DNA of 64,000 nt from Echinococcus granulosus (taxonomy: Eukaryota; Platyhelminthes; Cestoda; Cyclophyllidea; Taeniidae), in NCBI RefSeq assembly GCF_000524195.1, contig NW_020170525.1:115398-179397 (forward strand), read 5' to 3'. The notes under the pieces are model-generated. The model was not told where the DNA came from. It searched no databases and worked only from the letters and a program-made list of their open reading frames with translations. A program made the translations under genes and the position numbers. Numbering within the stretch: position 1 is the stretch's first letter; the number at the start of each line of letters is the position of its first letter. Shown here piece by piece: positions 43,132 through 55,700 of this stretch.

Positions 43132-46100
43132 CTATTTAGGTTCGTGCGATGAGGCCTCGGTGGTGGCGGTGCTTGGCGTAGATTCGACCCAAGGTTGTGC
43201 CTCTCCATCCTCCCGCGGTTTGCCTCCTTCCACTTCCTCCGTCTCTGTGTTCTCACTTTCCGCCGCCATTGCCTGTTGGCTAAGCCTTGTCAAAGCTGCA
43301 GTTATTAGGGAATCGGATTGGCCGGGATTAACCTTTTCGTATTCTTCCTAAAATATGAACAGCCAAACAGGGGTTCGATTATCAATGTGTATTAAGGGTA
43401 AAACGTCTATTTACTGAACAAACGGTCCGATTAACGTCAATTACTCCGTTTAATTCGCTATATTTCCTAAAAACGCAAAAGACGCCACTACGTCTAGCTT
43501 TTAAGTGTTAGCGCTACGAAAATCAAAATTTCTTTTTCTCGTACTTTATTCTCAAAACTCTAGGAACATTCACGTCTAATGTTCCCGTTGCCCCTCTCCT
43601 CACTGGACAAAATCTCGTAGGAATGCACTATAGGTGTTAAAACTTCCCCTATCCATGAGGTCAATCGTGAAGGAAAATGAACCAGATGCGGAACCCTTCG
43701 TGTGCTTCGAGGGCATACGTAGTATAGCGTACCCTAAACTAAAGCAGTAGATGCTTTTACTCCAAATTCTTTACCTTCTTGAGGCTTTTGGTTGGAAACT
43801 CAACCAGCTAGCGACGAGCACTAACCTCAGCAGCCGTTTCTTTCAAGCATTTTTTTTCATAACTTCATTATGGAGAACTTCTGAACAAACATGCAACACT
43901 TAACCTCTCTTTGGATAAATTGTAATAATAAAATACTCTATTTTCGAAACGAGTTCAGGGTATGCCTTACAACCAAAAAGGGAGGATACTGCCAATTTTA
44001 TAGCACCCATTCATAGAAACCTTAATAGTGGGTACATTTAACGCAGAACATAACGATCAATGGGGAGATCTCATGAAAGTTTTGCAACCAATATACATCA
44101 GGAATGTTTACCGTGAAAAAAGGTTTAAGCTTTATAAGGTTATACATTCGTTAAGCCTAAAAAATGACTTCCTATATACTTCATTCATAAAATCATCCTA
44201 GTAGACATGCAGATCAACAGTGAATCTGAAAGGGAATAAGCACTACATTTGATCAAAATTTGACCTAGAAGAACAGAAAACGTAGCCGGTAGTACGAACA
44301 CCTCGCAAGCAAATTTCTAACGAATGAATGGGAACGGGATTACTAATACGCATTTAATATGTGAATCATGAGGGCACATCCTGAATAGGCTTAAATAGGA
44401 TCAGAATGAGGTGACCGTTAATGCTTTACTCAGACACTTTTGAAGAATTTTCTAACCAAGATAAAGTAGAACAGGCCTTTCTGTAGGTGCTTTAGCAACT
44501 TCCAAATGGCTGACTGAAATAACTTCATACTTTAAGGACATTGACGAGTGACTCAGCTTTGTTCAGCTGCTTTTTCAAGGTAAAGAGACTGCTTTGAACC
44601 CCATCCAGATCTGTCGAAGATTCTTGAAGGACTGCATTAAGTTCTATAAAAAGCGGGAGAACATTGATAAAGCAACGACAAAAGTCTTAAACATTCAGCC
44701 CTTAAGCAAAATATCATAACTGTCTCAAAAACAAACTTGGTGAGATCGAAAATGACCTCAGATATTCATGACTATAAATATTAATTCCATAGACATGCAA
44801 TGCAAAGACTGTTTTAAATAGCAAATGAATTCGCAATGCTCCGATCCCAGTAGACAAGCAAAGCGCTTCTAGCACATTGTTTCGGAACAAGAAATCGTTA
44901 CATTCAAGGTGTCAATCTACTGAAAAACTGGTTTGAATACAAGTGGATGCATCAAGCGATCCATTTTTGTTCGGTAAACAAAAGCATTTAGACGCAGAGA
45001 ACCACTACATGCACGACTTCAAAGTTGTCTTCATCTAATGCAATGATTCGGTAACTTTTTAGTTCTTCAACCATAAAGGCAGCCAGAAACAGCCGAGACA
45101 ACTAGATACATTTACTGTTAATTGCCTGAATGATATTAACACCGTCGCCGCGATTGAGACAGCAGGACAGGCCGATATGATAAGCTCCCACACGAGGTAA
45201 ATTGAAGGGTCAAATGTGTGGAAGAAACAAGATACATATCTGAACCAACCTTGAGCAGTTTTCATGTACTCCAGGATGCACGAAACCTGCACCTGCGTTT
45301 CGGATTCCAAGGCCGCGAGGCGATCCATCTGATTGATGGCTCCCAGGTGCTTATTCTGTTCCAAAAGCTGCCGCATGCATGCCATAAGGCGTTTCCCTGA
45401 TGCACTTTCGAAAAGAGTAAGAGGAAAACGGCAACCCAAGATGAGGCCGTCACACCCTTAACACCCGAAAAAGCTCATGCAAATCTCATTTAGGAAGGAA
45501 CTTATGGCATTCTCTAACAACTTATTTGGCTGTAGGAGGCTTCGTAAGGAGAAGTTAGCGCTAAAAACAAACTTAAAAGTAAACGATTTGGAAAGTATAA
45601 AATGGTCAAATCAACGATGATCGAGTTAAAGCCTTCATTATGCTCCTGAAGGCGGCAAACGAAATCGTGGTCGAAGGTGGTCGATCATCGTTTGATAATT
45701 AGATGGTATGAGATAATGGTTAACAAGGAGGGATTGCATGGCTTAAAAGTCATAACTAGGGTAAAGGTGTCGTTTCAGCATCATTTGGTCAAGCCATTTA
45801 CCCTCTGTTGCTTTTAGACTAAATCTCATTTATAAAACCTAACGGTGATAGAACACCGACCGCGTCGAATTCTAACGTCAATACCCAAGCAAATTTGAAG
45901 CTACACACTCAACTTTGTTAAATTTTATGGACACAGGTTGAAACTTTCATGAGGTTCGTTTTAAGGACCAAAGTTGCTTGCCTGAACAGAAAAAAACACT
46001 TTTTTGGGGAGAATGAGTTATCCAAGCAGGAAGATATTTTGATGAGCACTGTGGTAGTGTTAAGACCCCTTCTTCAAGCTTTCAAGTGAGCCACGACGTA

Positions 46101-47169
46101 TATCAGTGTGCACCGAAGAAATTTCAAAAATTATTCCGGATATACAAACCATAAAGTTGCTTCAAAAAGGCGCGTAATGAGAACGCGATCTCGCCTAAGT
46201 ATTTGGTGGTGAAATCACAGGTGAATGAAAGACTACTACGATGCCTTTCATGTGTCTCCAGAAAAAAAAATTTGAAATTGCATTTTGCGTTGAGACGCTC
46301 AAGTTGGTATTACTATCTAATTAGAACGAATAAAATTCGTCTACCAACAAATTCACGGTAAAACAGAACATTAGCAGTCGATTAGTGAGCATGAAGAAAA
46401 ATCACAATTAATACGCGGGAGGAAAGGGAAAAATACCTGTCAGGAGTAAACTTCCAAGCAATGAGATCATCATAACTCTGTTGGAGACGCATTTTACCCG
46501 ACTGTGCGGCTTCGCAAGCCTTCTGATACACGAAATCAATGGCAGGGTCGAGAACATTTAGTCGATGGATTAGTTCTTTGACTTGCACGGATCCTACCGC
46601 CTCCCCATAATCATCGGCAGGATCATCCGCGCCATCGTAATCAAACTCAGAACCAGATGATTTTCGGCGCAGTTTGCTGGGCTGTAAAAGTGGCAGCAAA
46701 TACAAATACGTGTGGATCAAAAGAAAAAAAACCTTATTTCCCTATCAGCAGAGGATAATAACCTACCAAGACCGACAAGACATGAGCCAACCGAACGTTA
46801 CTAACAATGAAACGTCGAATCACATCTGTCTCTCTCCTAGACAAGTCCTCTTCCTGCGCCTTTTGTTTCTCAACTAAAGCACCGAATAAGCAGTCAAAGA
46901 TTGGAACCGTACAAAGTCCAGATACCAAAACTTATCTTGGATGAGAGGGCTTAGATTTTGCAATCCAAATTAGCAAAACGAAAATGGTTTAAAAACATAC
47001 TTAGCCTCTCATTCTCTTCTTCAATCTTTTTGAGTTTCAATTCCAACTGCTTGATGGTAATAGTTTGTTCTTCGGCCCTAGGAATAATTCAAGGAAAAGA
47101 AGGTGCTTACAAAAGCTCCATGCTAGCAAGTGAGTTTTTTGGCTGCGCTGAGGCTTCATTTGCCGTCAT
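43132..47169 (-). CDS. WTAP: WTAP / Fl(2)d, m6A methyltransferase complex subunit
   Basis: Coiled-coil nuclear protein that anchors METTL3-METTL14 and supports mRNA m6A methylation and splicing. Seven exons on the minus strand: 47169-47111, 47077-47001, 46873-46767, 46681-46437, 45404-45250, 44643-44531, 43347-43132. All phases agree, giving 323 residues (human 396). Exons 1-3 are N-terminal coiled coil (IKQLELKLKKIEEENERL, EEDLSRRETDVIRR). Exon 4 has an acidic insert (SEFDYDGADDPADDYGEA), then LDPAIDF and ending AWKFTPD; the last two match WTAP DPAINLFF and SAWKFTPD. Exon 5 reads SGKRLMACMRQLLEQNKHLG (WTAP GKKLMAKCRMLIQENQELG). Exon 6 reads TDLDGVQSSLFTLKKQLNKA (WTAP LDEEVEGMQSTILVLQQQLK). 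The last exon is a Glu/Ser/Thr-rich tail without a domain and is shorter than in vertebrates. Introns carry no other gene I can support. Confidence 0.93.
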
Positions 47170-47380
47170 AGTTTGAGGTAAACGAAGATATTGCCCCAAT
47201 TACTTCAACCGATATGCTAGTGATGTCTAAATGCTCAAGAATACTAATGATATGTAGGAAAAAAGGGACACATCATTGCTTAGAACTCGCCTGCTGTAAC
47301 TTAGGGAAGGTAAAAAACTAACCGTAGCGACACACCTAACTCAGAGCTTTTGGTTTCAAAACACACAAGACCTCGGCTTT

Positions 47381-48765
47381 TTACTTGCCAATTTCGAACA
47401 CCAAAGTCCAACATCCACCAATGACCTTGCAGCATAAGCATCTTAGCAATATTAAAACCTGAAAGTAGAAATCATCCATTGAAGCTGCAAAAAGGCTCAT
47501 TTAGTCTGCGACGATTATTTTAGCGCTAATGTTGTAATACTTATACTGTTTGGATTGGCCTTTCAGGGAGGAGGCAAGCAGGAAATTCGAACCTGGTAAC
47601 TGGATCGCCCTCTCCCTTACCTAGTGACTGCGGCTCCCCTCCTTCTTGAATATTGTATTTTCCCTATACATCTTGTCGTCTTTAATAAAGATGTCCAAAG
47701 CAAACCAACCGGGCTTGTCTAGGAACGCTAGGAACCGGGACGCGGAGACCGAGGAGTCTCGCTCCACAATATAGTCATCAAAATGCTTTTTTGTAGAAGC
47801 ACTAGAGCAAAGCGTTGCAAAAGTAATTTCGCCGAAAGTGGAAGACTCAATAATTGAGATAAGTTGCAATATAGGGATATAAACAATACGAAAGTATGAT
47901 TTTATAAAACTTATAAAATTCGAAAGGCTGCTATTAACAACAAACCTGCAACTAGCCAAATGTTGCGCACATTTAATGTTGTACCGAGTATTAATCTTCA
48001 TCCAAACTTAGGCAAGTGATGGTTTGCTCAAGTTGGAGTTATAAAGGAGTGAATTTTACAACTTAGGGAAGGGAGACAAACTTCAGTTCCCTTCGGGCAT
48101 TGTTAACGGCTGATTATCCATATTCACAGACCCAGTAAAGATGTGGCATTCTTAGCTACTCGTCTTAATAATAGTAGTTGAAATCAACATAGACAAGCAC
48201 CCAAGCAGACAAATCCCCATTATGACTTGCAAATATCAAATTGAAACCTCCAAATTGATAAGGCAGTCAAGACTGACTCTATGAAATGATTGGTTAGTCA
48301 TTTGTTTTGGAGCCAACAAGCATACACAGTGGCCGTTTATGAATATATGATACACTGTTTCAATAATAGGCCACGAAAATTTAGTTCTGCGTGGGACAAA
48401 TGGTGTAGGTTTTGCAACTGCTCCGTCATATTCCTGAGGTTAGATTTAACAATCTTAAAGCTTTTAAAAATTCGGTTTGTAACTGGACAGTAACTTAATA
48501 TTTCTTTATCATCAAAGCATCAGTGTTTTGACTTTATGAATTTTTTCGCCTGCCCTCTTAGATAAACAATTTCGGTTGTTTCAACATTTGAATTAAGAGT
48601 TCAATTTGCCTACTACATCCATTTTGAACATACCTGTCTGGGTGGAAAACCTCTTTGCTTTGGGCGGGACATAGGATATTTCGTCAGTGGCGCGATATTT
48701 GGGTACGCCGGAGGTGTTGGTGTTCTCGTTGGTCTGCTGCTGGGATTCTTATTTTTAGAAGTCAT
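47381..48765 (-). CDS. unidentified 95-residue protein with Pro/Arg-rich N-terminus and Cys-rich hydrophobic end
   Basis: Three exons on the minus strand: 48765-48634, 48433-48356, 47458-47381 (132, 78 and 78 bp, all phase 0). Splice sites are GTATGT, CTCAG, GTGTAT and TTTCAG. Residues 1-44 are rich in Pro, Arg and Lys (RPTRTPTPPAYPNIAPL). Residues 45-70 include AVAKPTPFVPRRTKFSWPII. The last exon is hydrophobic with four cysteines (VLILLRCLCCKVIGGCWTLV) and ends FEIGK, which looks like a single C-terminal membrane segment. I do not recognise a family. It could be a tail-anchored or palmitoylated small membrane protein (inference). Intron 2 contains the inverted dispersed repeat at 47560-47800. 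It lies 148 bp head-to-head from UBE2C and 211 bp upstream of WTAP on the same strand. Confidence 0.65.
47560..47800 (-). repeat. dispersed repeat, copy 2
   Basis: Reverse-orientation copy of the unit at 40165-40415, inside intron 2 of the 95-residue gene. On the minus strand it is open and reads LAFLDKPGWFALDIFIKDDK then MYRENTIFKKEG before a stop. Further on, AGGTTCGAATTTCC resembles a pol III B-box. The frame is partly kept in the other copy, so the repeat may come from a coding transcript or carry a short ORF. Edges are approximate. Confidence 0.6.
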
Positions 48766-48913
48766 TCGGCTTCGCAGTTGTTTTTCGTATCACTTTCTTT
48801 GTTGCACCCTTTTGCCGTACCATTTTAATTCGTGATTGTCTCACTTTGGTTTTTGAGCCAATTTTTACTTCTTTTGACATTTTCTATTGTAGATTATGGT
48901 AATATTCTGAATT
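48766..48913. promoter_or_regulatory. shared divergent promoter, 95-residue gene / UBE2C
   Basis: Only 148 bp separate the two start codons on opposite strands, so both 5' UTRs and core promoters must lie here or overlap. It is T-rich on the + strand; I see no clear TATA box. Bidirectional use is inferred from geometry alone. Confidence 0.55.
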
Positions 48914-50026
48914 ATGGCTGCTGATAACGTGACTAGAAGGTATTTATATAAGTGCGCTAATCCTTTTAGACTCCAAATCGAACTAATGGAGCTAATGGTG
49001 GTTATTTCTTACTTGACTGATCCATTGCTTTAGACCTCGGAAGAGTCCGGGGTTTCAGGGTTTCCCGAGAATGATAACATCATGAAGTGGTTAGCTACAA
49101 TCCATGGACCGGAAAAAACTGTATTTCTTCACTCGATTTAACCTAATATTTGGCCATTGTGCGGTCTTGTATTACAGTCTGGTGTTTTAGGTATACGAAG
49201 GGGAAGTTTACAAACTCTCCTTGGAGTTCGGAAGCTCGTATCCCTATAAGCCTCCAGTCGTCCGTTTTATATCACGCTGCTTTCATCCAAACGTCGACGC
49301 TATTGGCAATATCTGTTTGGACATCCTGAGAGAGGAGTGGTCAGCCCTCTACACTGTGAAGAGTATTCTTCTGTCGATTCGAAGTCTCCTCGGTGGTAAG
49401 TTCTTTCGTTCCTAGTGCTTCATCTATCAAATTGAGTGGTTTTAGCTGTTGATTTCATTTGAGTATCTTTTATTATACTGATTCCCTATCCCTATTTGTG
49501 ACTCTAAAGCTTTACTCTCATCGTCCTACAGTTGTTAGTGTTTGGAGTAATTAACTTATGCAATGAGGTTTTGGGTGCCAATTCGGGCATTTTTTGTTCG
49601 TTGGTTCTTTTTTAAATATGGTGAGTCGTTCATTTCTTGTGATATTGTCCAGCGTACATTTAGAACTTCAAGGATGACACATTGTTGGGTACTAAGGTCT
49701 GGGTTTATGGTATCACGGAGTGAATACTACGCCAAACCAGACCCTTCTGTTCAGCCTATCTGGTAAAAGTTAAAGAAAGCGTCAAATCAGGGATCGGGTC
49801 GCTTTCACTGATGAAGTATAACCGTGCCACTTGCTTTCCTTATCCTGACAATTTGCAATATCTGCTATTTTTCTCAGTTCTACTGCACCGCTTTCTTTGT
49901 GTCCTTTTTCACACAGAGCCAAATAACAGGAGTCCGATGAACAACCTAGCAGCAGCGCTCTGGTCAGATCCAGAGAAGTTTCGAAAGGCTCTAATCGAGT
50001 ACCAATCTGGTAACCTCGAGCATTAA
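48914..50026 (+). CDS. UBE2C: ubiquitin-conjugating enzyme E2 C
   Basis: E2 that works with the anaphase-promoting complex to start ubiquitin chains on mitotic substrates. Five exons: 48914-48939, 48970-48997, 49034-49120, 49191-49395, 49917-50026. The first introns are about 30-70 bp, phases agree, and the product is 151 residues. Sequence: [18 protein letters not shown], then [20 protein letters not shown] (human ISAFPESDNLFKWVGTIHGA), [34 protein letters not shown] with the catalytic cysteine, [20 protein letters not shown], and [16 protein letters not shown] (human EPNIDSPLNTHAAELW). The HPN motif is intact. The N-terminal extension before the first helix is only about 8 residues, far shorter than the roughly 28 in human UBE2C. 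The C-terminal tail ends NLEH. Confidence 0.95.
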
Positions 50027-52727
50027 CGCACACATGTAATTTCTAGTCCTTACTGGTCCCTCCGGCACCGCTAGTCATCTCTTCATTGTGCAAATTCATT
50101 CCGTGAAGCTCTATTTATAAACTCCTCTGTCCCGTCTGTTTATTCCCTTTTCATTCTTGGGTACGTGTCTGACCCGACAGGTTATCCTGGTCCTAGTCCT
50201 AATTCCTCATTTTGCGGTCTCATGAGTCACCAGGGCTCTGGCAGGTAATGCTGATCGGCCTCATGCCTATTGATGGCAAGCTTGCCTGTCGCGATAGTGG
50301 ACCATCTGTATGGTTTTTCAAATGTGCTAGTCTTATTTAGGCGGGCCAATTGATTCTTTCGCCCTGCTTTTTGTATGATAGAGGTAAAATAGAATCAATG
50401 GGTTTTAGCACGGGTTGGCCCTGTGATTTCTAGTTAGCGAGAGTCGTTGACTGCATCCGATGTCTTCACCATTACCTCGAGGTAGTATTAAAATGTGGAT
50501 ACTCTCTAGACGATAGCGCTTCGTCGTTCTTGAGGAAGGCTAAAGATCCTGATACGATCTGTGAATGAGTCTTCGGATGTGGAAGGGTACGACAACGCCA
50601 TGAGGACCACCAGTTGTCTGCATAGGGATAGTTGATATTTGGACGAACTAAAGGAGCGCGAGGATAGGCTCCCCTCGGGTTCCCTACTACTAAATATGGG
50701 TGATATTGGTACTCATGTCAAACATTAAACATAAAACATCGAAATAAGTATTTTGATGCCTGTTCTGAGCAACGGTAAGCATTGAAGCTTCGTGAGTTCT
50801 GGTTGATTCGGTCGATGTCGACCGTTACCCTTTACAGAGAGGAGCTGAACTTAGCTTTATTAACTACTCATTCGTGTTGGATGGAGCTTGCATCGACATG
50901 CTTTCGTACCTTCAAGGGCTGGGTCAATAAGGAAGTTGTTGGAAATTTCAAGCATGGGAGGGTAACGAGGATGGCTTTCCTTGATTACAGCATCTCCACC
51001 CTAGGTGTCGTCGATCCTACTCGTCATTTACATTTTGTCTCAAGCGATGCTCTCAGTAACGCACTCACTTCGACTTCCATTTCAACGGGTTACGTTAACC
51101 TCCTCAGAAAGGCTAGCTTGCACGTTGCCACGTGTCAACATCGCGCTCGCTTCGTTTCGGCTCTGCAGACAAAATATGCATGTTAGCGAAAGTATCGGAT
51201 TCACAAACCATCCACGGAGTGTGACATGACCCTAGACCACGGCTCTTTTTAACAGCATCATGACTGGGTGGTATGGTTACTCAATTTTGACATCCCCCAT
51301 CACTGCTGCTCAACACTTTATTTTACATTGAGTGATGTAAATTGTAACAGTTTTTGTCCATGGCGCACAATCGGTAAAATACACGCGACTAGGTGGCAGG
51401 GCGTTAATCGGGCCAATAGAAAATTTCAACAGGCGACTTTTGTTACTCTCGTCTTTACTTGTCTCAAAAATAGCATTGAGAATCTTTTGTTAACAATAGC
51501 TTATCAGACACAGCTTATCATTAAATATGAGTAGGAGATAAATGAAGGGAATGGAAGAGCAACCTTTATTACTGCACCTGCTCAAGTAGAAGTAGGTATT
51601 ATGTCTCAGACTGCGATGGAAAGATAACTTTCGACGATGGAAGTCGCGGTGACGCGGTGGTTGGATGATTTGGATGCAGACTACACAGTAAAGATAGACA
51701 ACATTGATGAAGCGTGGAATGCTAAAACATTGTTGAAGTGATTGGTGGGCCCTATTTGTTCTGAAACAAAACGGAAAAAGGGTCAGGTTATTACATAAAA
51801 TGCAAAAACGTCATAGGGCTTACAGGAAATTTAGTATATTACTTAGTCAGTTAAAGTACCATTAAAATTCATATCAAATCTGGTACCGTAAGCAAATGGG
51901 AGTCGATTCAACCTGGTTTTGCGAAATCACCTTCTGTACAATTAAGCGATTAGATTTTACCATCATATTGAAGCGGTTGATAATAAGTCGAGGTGCGGCA
52001 GCAGTGCGAAATATTTCATAGTCCAGGAGGTGAAATTCCCTGCGCTGTAGGTGTTTAGTGTACACAACGGGAGGTTTACGTTAATGCAAAGCATTTACAA
52101 AGGATTACTAAAATAAGTGGTGCATACGTCCTTTTATCGGAGTCGTAACTGGTGTACGAACCGATTTCACAGCCTTAAAATGCCGGACTGTATGAAAATC
52201 GAAGAAAGACACTGCAAGCTCCTTCGACTTTTGACCTATCTTTTTTGGTTGACTTTGAGAAGTGAAGGGCCCTTTTGGAAGAGCAGCATTGAAGTGCTAC
52301 CTTGAAATCGGTTAAAGAACCAAACTATACAAAGTTTGCTTTAGTTCAAACAAGCTTAATTTTGAATAGGCTGGTGTTATAACCAGGTGTCAGACATTCC
52401 AGGAACTAAGAGGTGGTTTACAAAGCAAATCTTGCATTTCGAATTTGCATTCAAATTCGCCTAAAAGGACCTTAAAAAAAACCAATTCTTTGCTTACCCG
52501 CAAACTCTTGGCAATGACTATGAAGCGTATTATCACTAGGTGAGTTTACCGGAAAAAAATTCAAGTACCCTACGTGAAGCCAATTAAACAGGTTACTGAA
52601 CAATACTGAAATAATAACGATTAATCATTAAAATCACGAGGCGGTAAAACTTCACAATTTTTCAATGGCAGTGACTGCAGAATAAATAAGACATCAACCC
52701 CTTAATCACGTGACTGAAACTGTCATC
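50027..52727. other. UBE2C 3' flank and unexplained GC-richer stretch
   Basis: From about 50.1 to 51.3 kb composition is more GC-rich than the surrounding DNA. A + frame from 50782 to 51186 is open for 134 codons (it reads RMAFLDYSISTLGVV in the middle), overlapped by another open frame. I recognise no domain and no good splice sites. It may be a decayed mobile element or a chance frame. The right part is AT-rich and may hold a 3' exon of the clathrin assembly gene that I could not identify. Confidence 0.4.
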
Positions 52728-55700
52728 TCACGAACGCTCGAGTCGTGGTACAGCATACCCTATTTGCAGTTCAAGAACACTATTTGCGCAGGAAATCAGG
52801 ACATATAGACGCACCTTTGCCGAGCTGCTGCCCCAGTTGGACGAACTGCCGCCCAAACTCGAGGCAAGACTGGCCAGAGTGGTGTCCAGTTGGTCCAGTG
52901 GGTTCTCTTTCCTCTTAAGCGCCTCTTTTTCTACCACCGCCGGCCGAATCACTACATCCGCTGGTGCCGGCTTCAAGCCTACGGTTAAGAAGATGGAACA
53001 AAATTAGGCCAAGGAATGGAAAAGGTCTAGAACACGTCATGATCTGGTATCTGTATCGTAAGTGTAAGTCTGCAGAAGTCCATTCACAATTACTGGAATA
53101 ATGGGCTAGAACGGCAGGGTGAATAAGATCCTTTTTTTCCCCAACTCAATCTTCCTGCTTAAAATCGTAGGTCACGCTTTAAATTCAACTCCGCAAAAAT
53201 TCTGCATTGCCTATGACGTGTTTGAAGGTACATGACCGCATTTAAGAGTTGACGCAATAATTTCTTTTTATTTATGTATCATCCCTGACAAGAATTATGG
53301 GACTCGCTTCCCATATATAAAGGAGAAATTTCGGTTTTCCTGAAGCACCAAATTCTTACAGCCAACATCGAGTGATGCTTATCTTGGTGAACGAAAAAGG
53401 CAAAACGTGGGATGAATGGCACGCCACAGTCTAGTATTTTCACACTGATTTCCTTGATTACCTTCTCAAGAGCTGGTAATGCAATGTTTTGAAGTAGTTT
53501 ATTTGGTGTTCAGCTTTAAATTCAGTTGATTTATCTTTTTAAGCAATCTTCATCAAAGTTCTGTTCAGCTCCTAGTTGTTCGAAGGCATAAAGGCTTTGA
53601 TTTGTACGGCCTCAATATCCCTCGAACTAGTTATTCGTCGTTTGAAAGCCATCTGAGGAAAAATGTGCCTAAGTATTGAGTGCCCGATCAGCCTAAACAC
53701 CAAAAGTGCCCAATCCAACATCACCAGCATTGCACTTGACGAGAGACATGCAGTGATACAGTTCGGTTAATCAACTGCAAAATAGTTACTGGTACAACTG
53801 GACTAAGTAGCGAATACGGGGGCTTATGATTAACCAACAGATAAAAATGGACAGAGAAAGGAGCTCCTCGATACGAAAAGTTCGATCATGAGTACTCTCC
53901 ACAAACTTACCAAAAAAGCAGAACAAGTGGTTGGAAAATCAATCTACCACTAACTCCGGCTAATGAAAACCAGCGTCAGATTTGCCAGCATTTAAAACCA
54001 CGTATAAACAACGAAAAAAATTTGCTTCTCAATGAGCAGCATAAACCTTCTACTCGACACCGATAATTTTGCGCTAATGAGAATTTCGTGAAAGCCTCGA
54101 CTGATTTCACTAAATTCATCTGAAATACGATGAAACAAACTTCCAATTTTAAATGTAATGTTTCTCATTTTGCGGCCCGAAAAAATTTACCACTACATAT
54201 TGGTTTTGTCTGACTCCAAGCTGGAGCACAGACCCCAACTATTAAAGTAAGTACATGGTATCAAAGCATTATTCTGTCAGAAGGTTAAAGATTGGTCATC
54301 CTTCTGCTGAACACAATCGAAATCAAGCCGGAATATAATCGAGATAATCGTTTTCCAACAATAAAAACCAAAGTATATATATTCCAAATGATTTTTTTTC
54401 GGAATAAACCGGAATTTAGACTTCTCGAGGTTGCTTGCACATACGATTTTTGTAACATTCCAAGGCGCATTTAAATCTGAATAGTAAATAAGTGATTAAG
54501 GAATACTATAGGTAGAAGTACATTAAAAAGCATTTACCAAGATCCCGCTTCTAATTTGTGTTAATGTAGTAATTTGATATTTCGTTTGACTGCATGTCTA
54601 CGGTCACTTCAGTACCCGTAGGTTGCATTTCCACTCTGCGGCATGACCATTCTAATAGTCTTGCATCCCTTCTGTACATTAATGTCGACTATACTTCCAT
54701 ACTACCCTGGCTTATTACAATTTTAGGGAAGAGTCGGAGCGCTATGCCGATGGTATCACATCAGAGGTGAAATAAACACTTGCCTGCAAGCACCTACCGA
54801 AAAGTCCGTAATTACAAATCAGATTTGTTATTTGAAAGGAACACATTTACAAAAATACAGCAAAATTTTGGTACAAACATCATTCCCATTAAAATTACTA
54901 CGGAAGTCCCTCGAAATCGTATTTATTAAATTTATCTAAATAAAGGAGTTAAGAATTGAAAAAGCAACAATGTATAGTACGAAACTGCACTATTTCTCGG
55001 ATCCGATCAGTAAAAATGTGTGATAGGAAACTCAGTACGAAGGTCCATAACTTCAATGTTACTCCTCAAGTAAAAATATCCGTTCTCCTATGGGGATTTG
55101 AGCTCAGACCAATACAATCAACAGTTTGAGTTTCCAAAACTTCCAACTTTTCGGTCAAAACAACCACCGAAAACCGTTCTGTTAGGGGAAAAAGGTGTAG
55201 AAGGATCGGCAAATTCTAATGATTGCACGAAGGAATGAGGAAGTCGATTGGGCAAAATATCGAGAAACCATACCAGGAGGGAGGCCGGTGTTATCAGGCT
55301 TTGGCGCAGGAGTTTGTGCAGGAACAGTGAAATCGGATCCATTGCCCATGAGCGGATCCAGTGAAAGAATATCATCCAGTGCTTAAGGAAATAAGTATTC
55401 CATTTAACCAAATTTAAATGGAGACAGTTATCAAAGACTCTTTATACAGCCCCACTTGTCGTGCAAATGAGTGAACTAACGTGCCTAGTACGATTACCTA
55501 CTGCCTACACTTGATCCTAACAACAGTCTCTCCAGTTACTCAATCTCTCCTTCGGATGAATCTTCAAACAACAGAAGCAATCATGGTTGCATTATCAACG
55601 ACGCATTCAAGTCTGCGCACTGTCCTCTGCAAAATTCGAATTACTTTTACGTACGACAATAGTGCCCGGGCAAATCAGGGGCTTTTTTTCTATCAATTTC

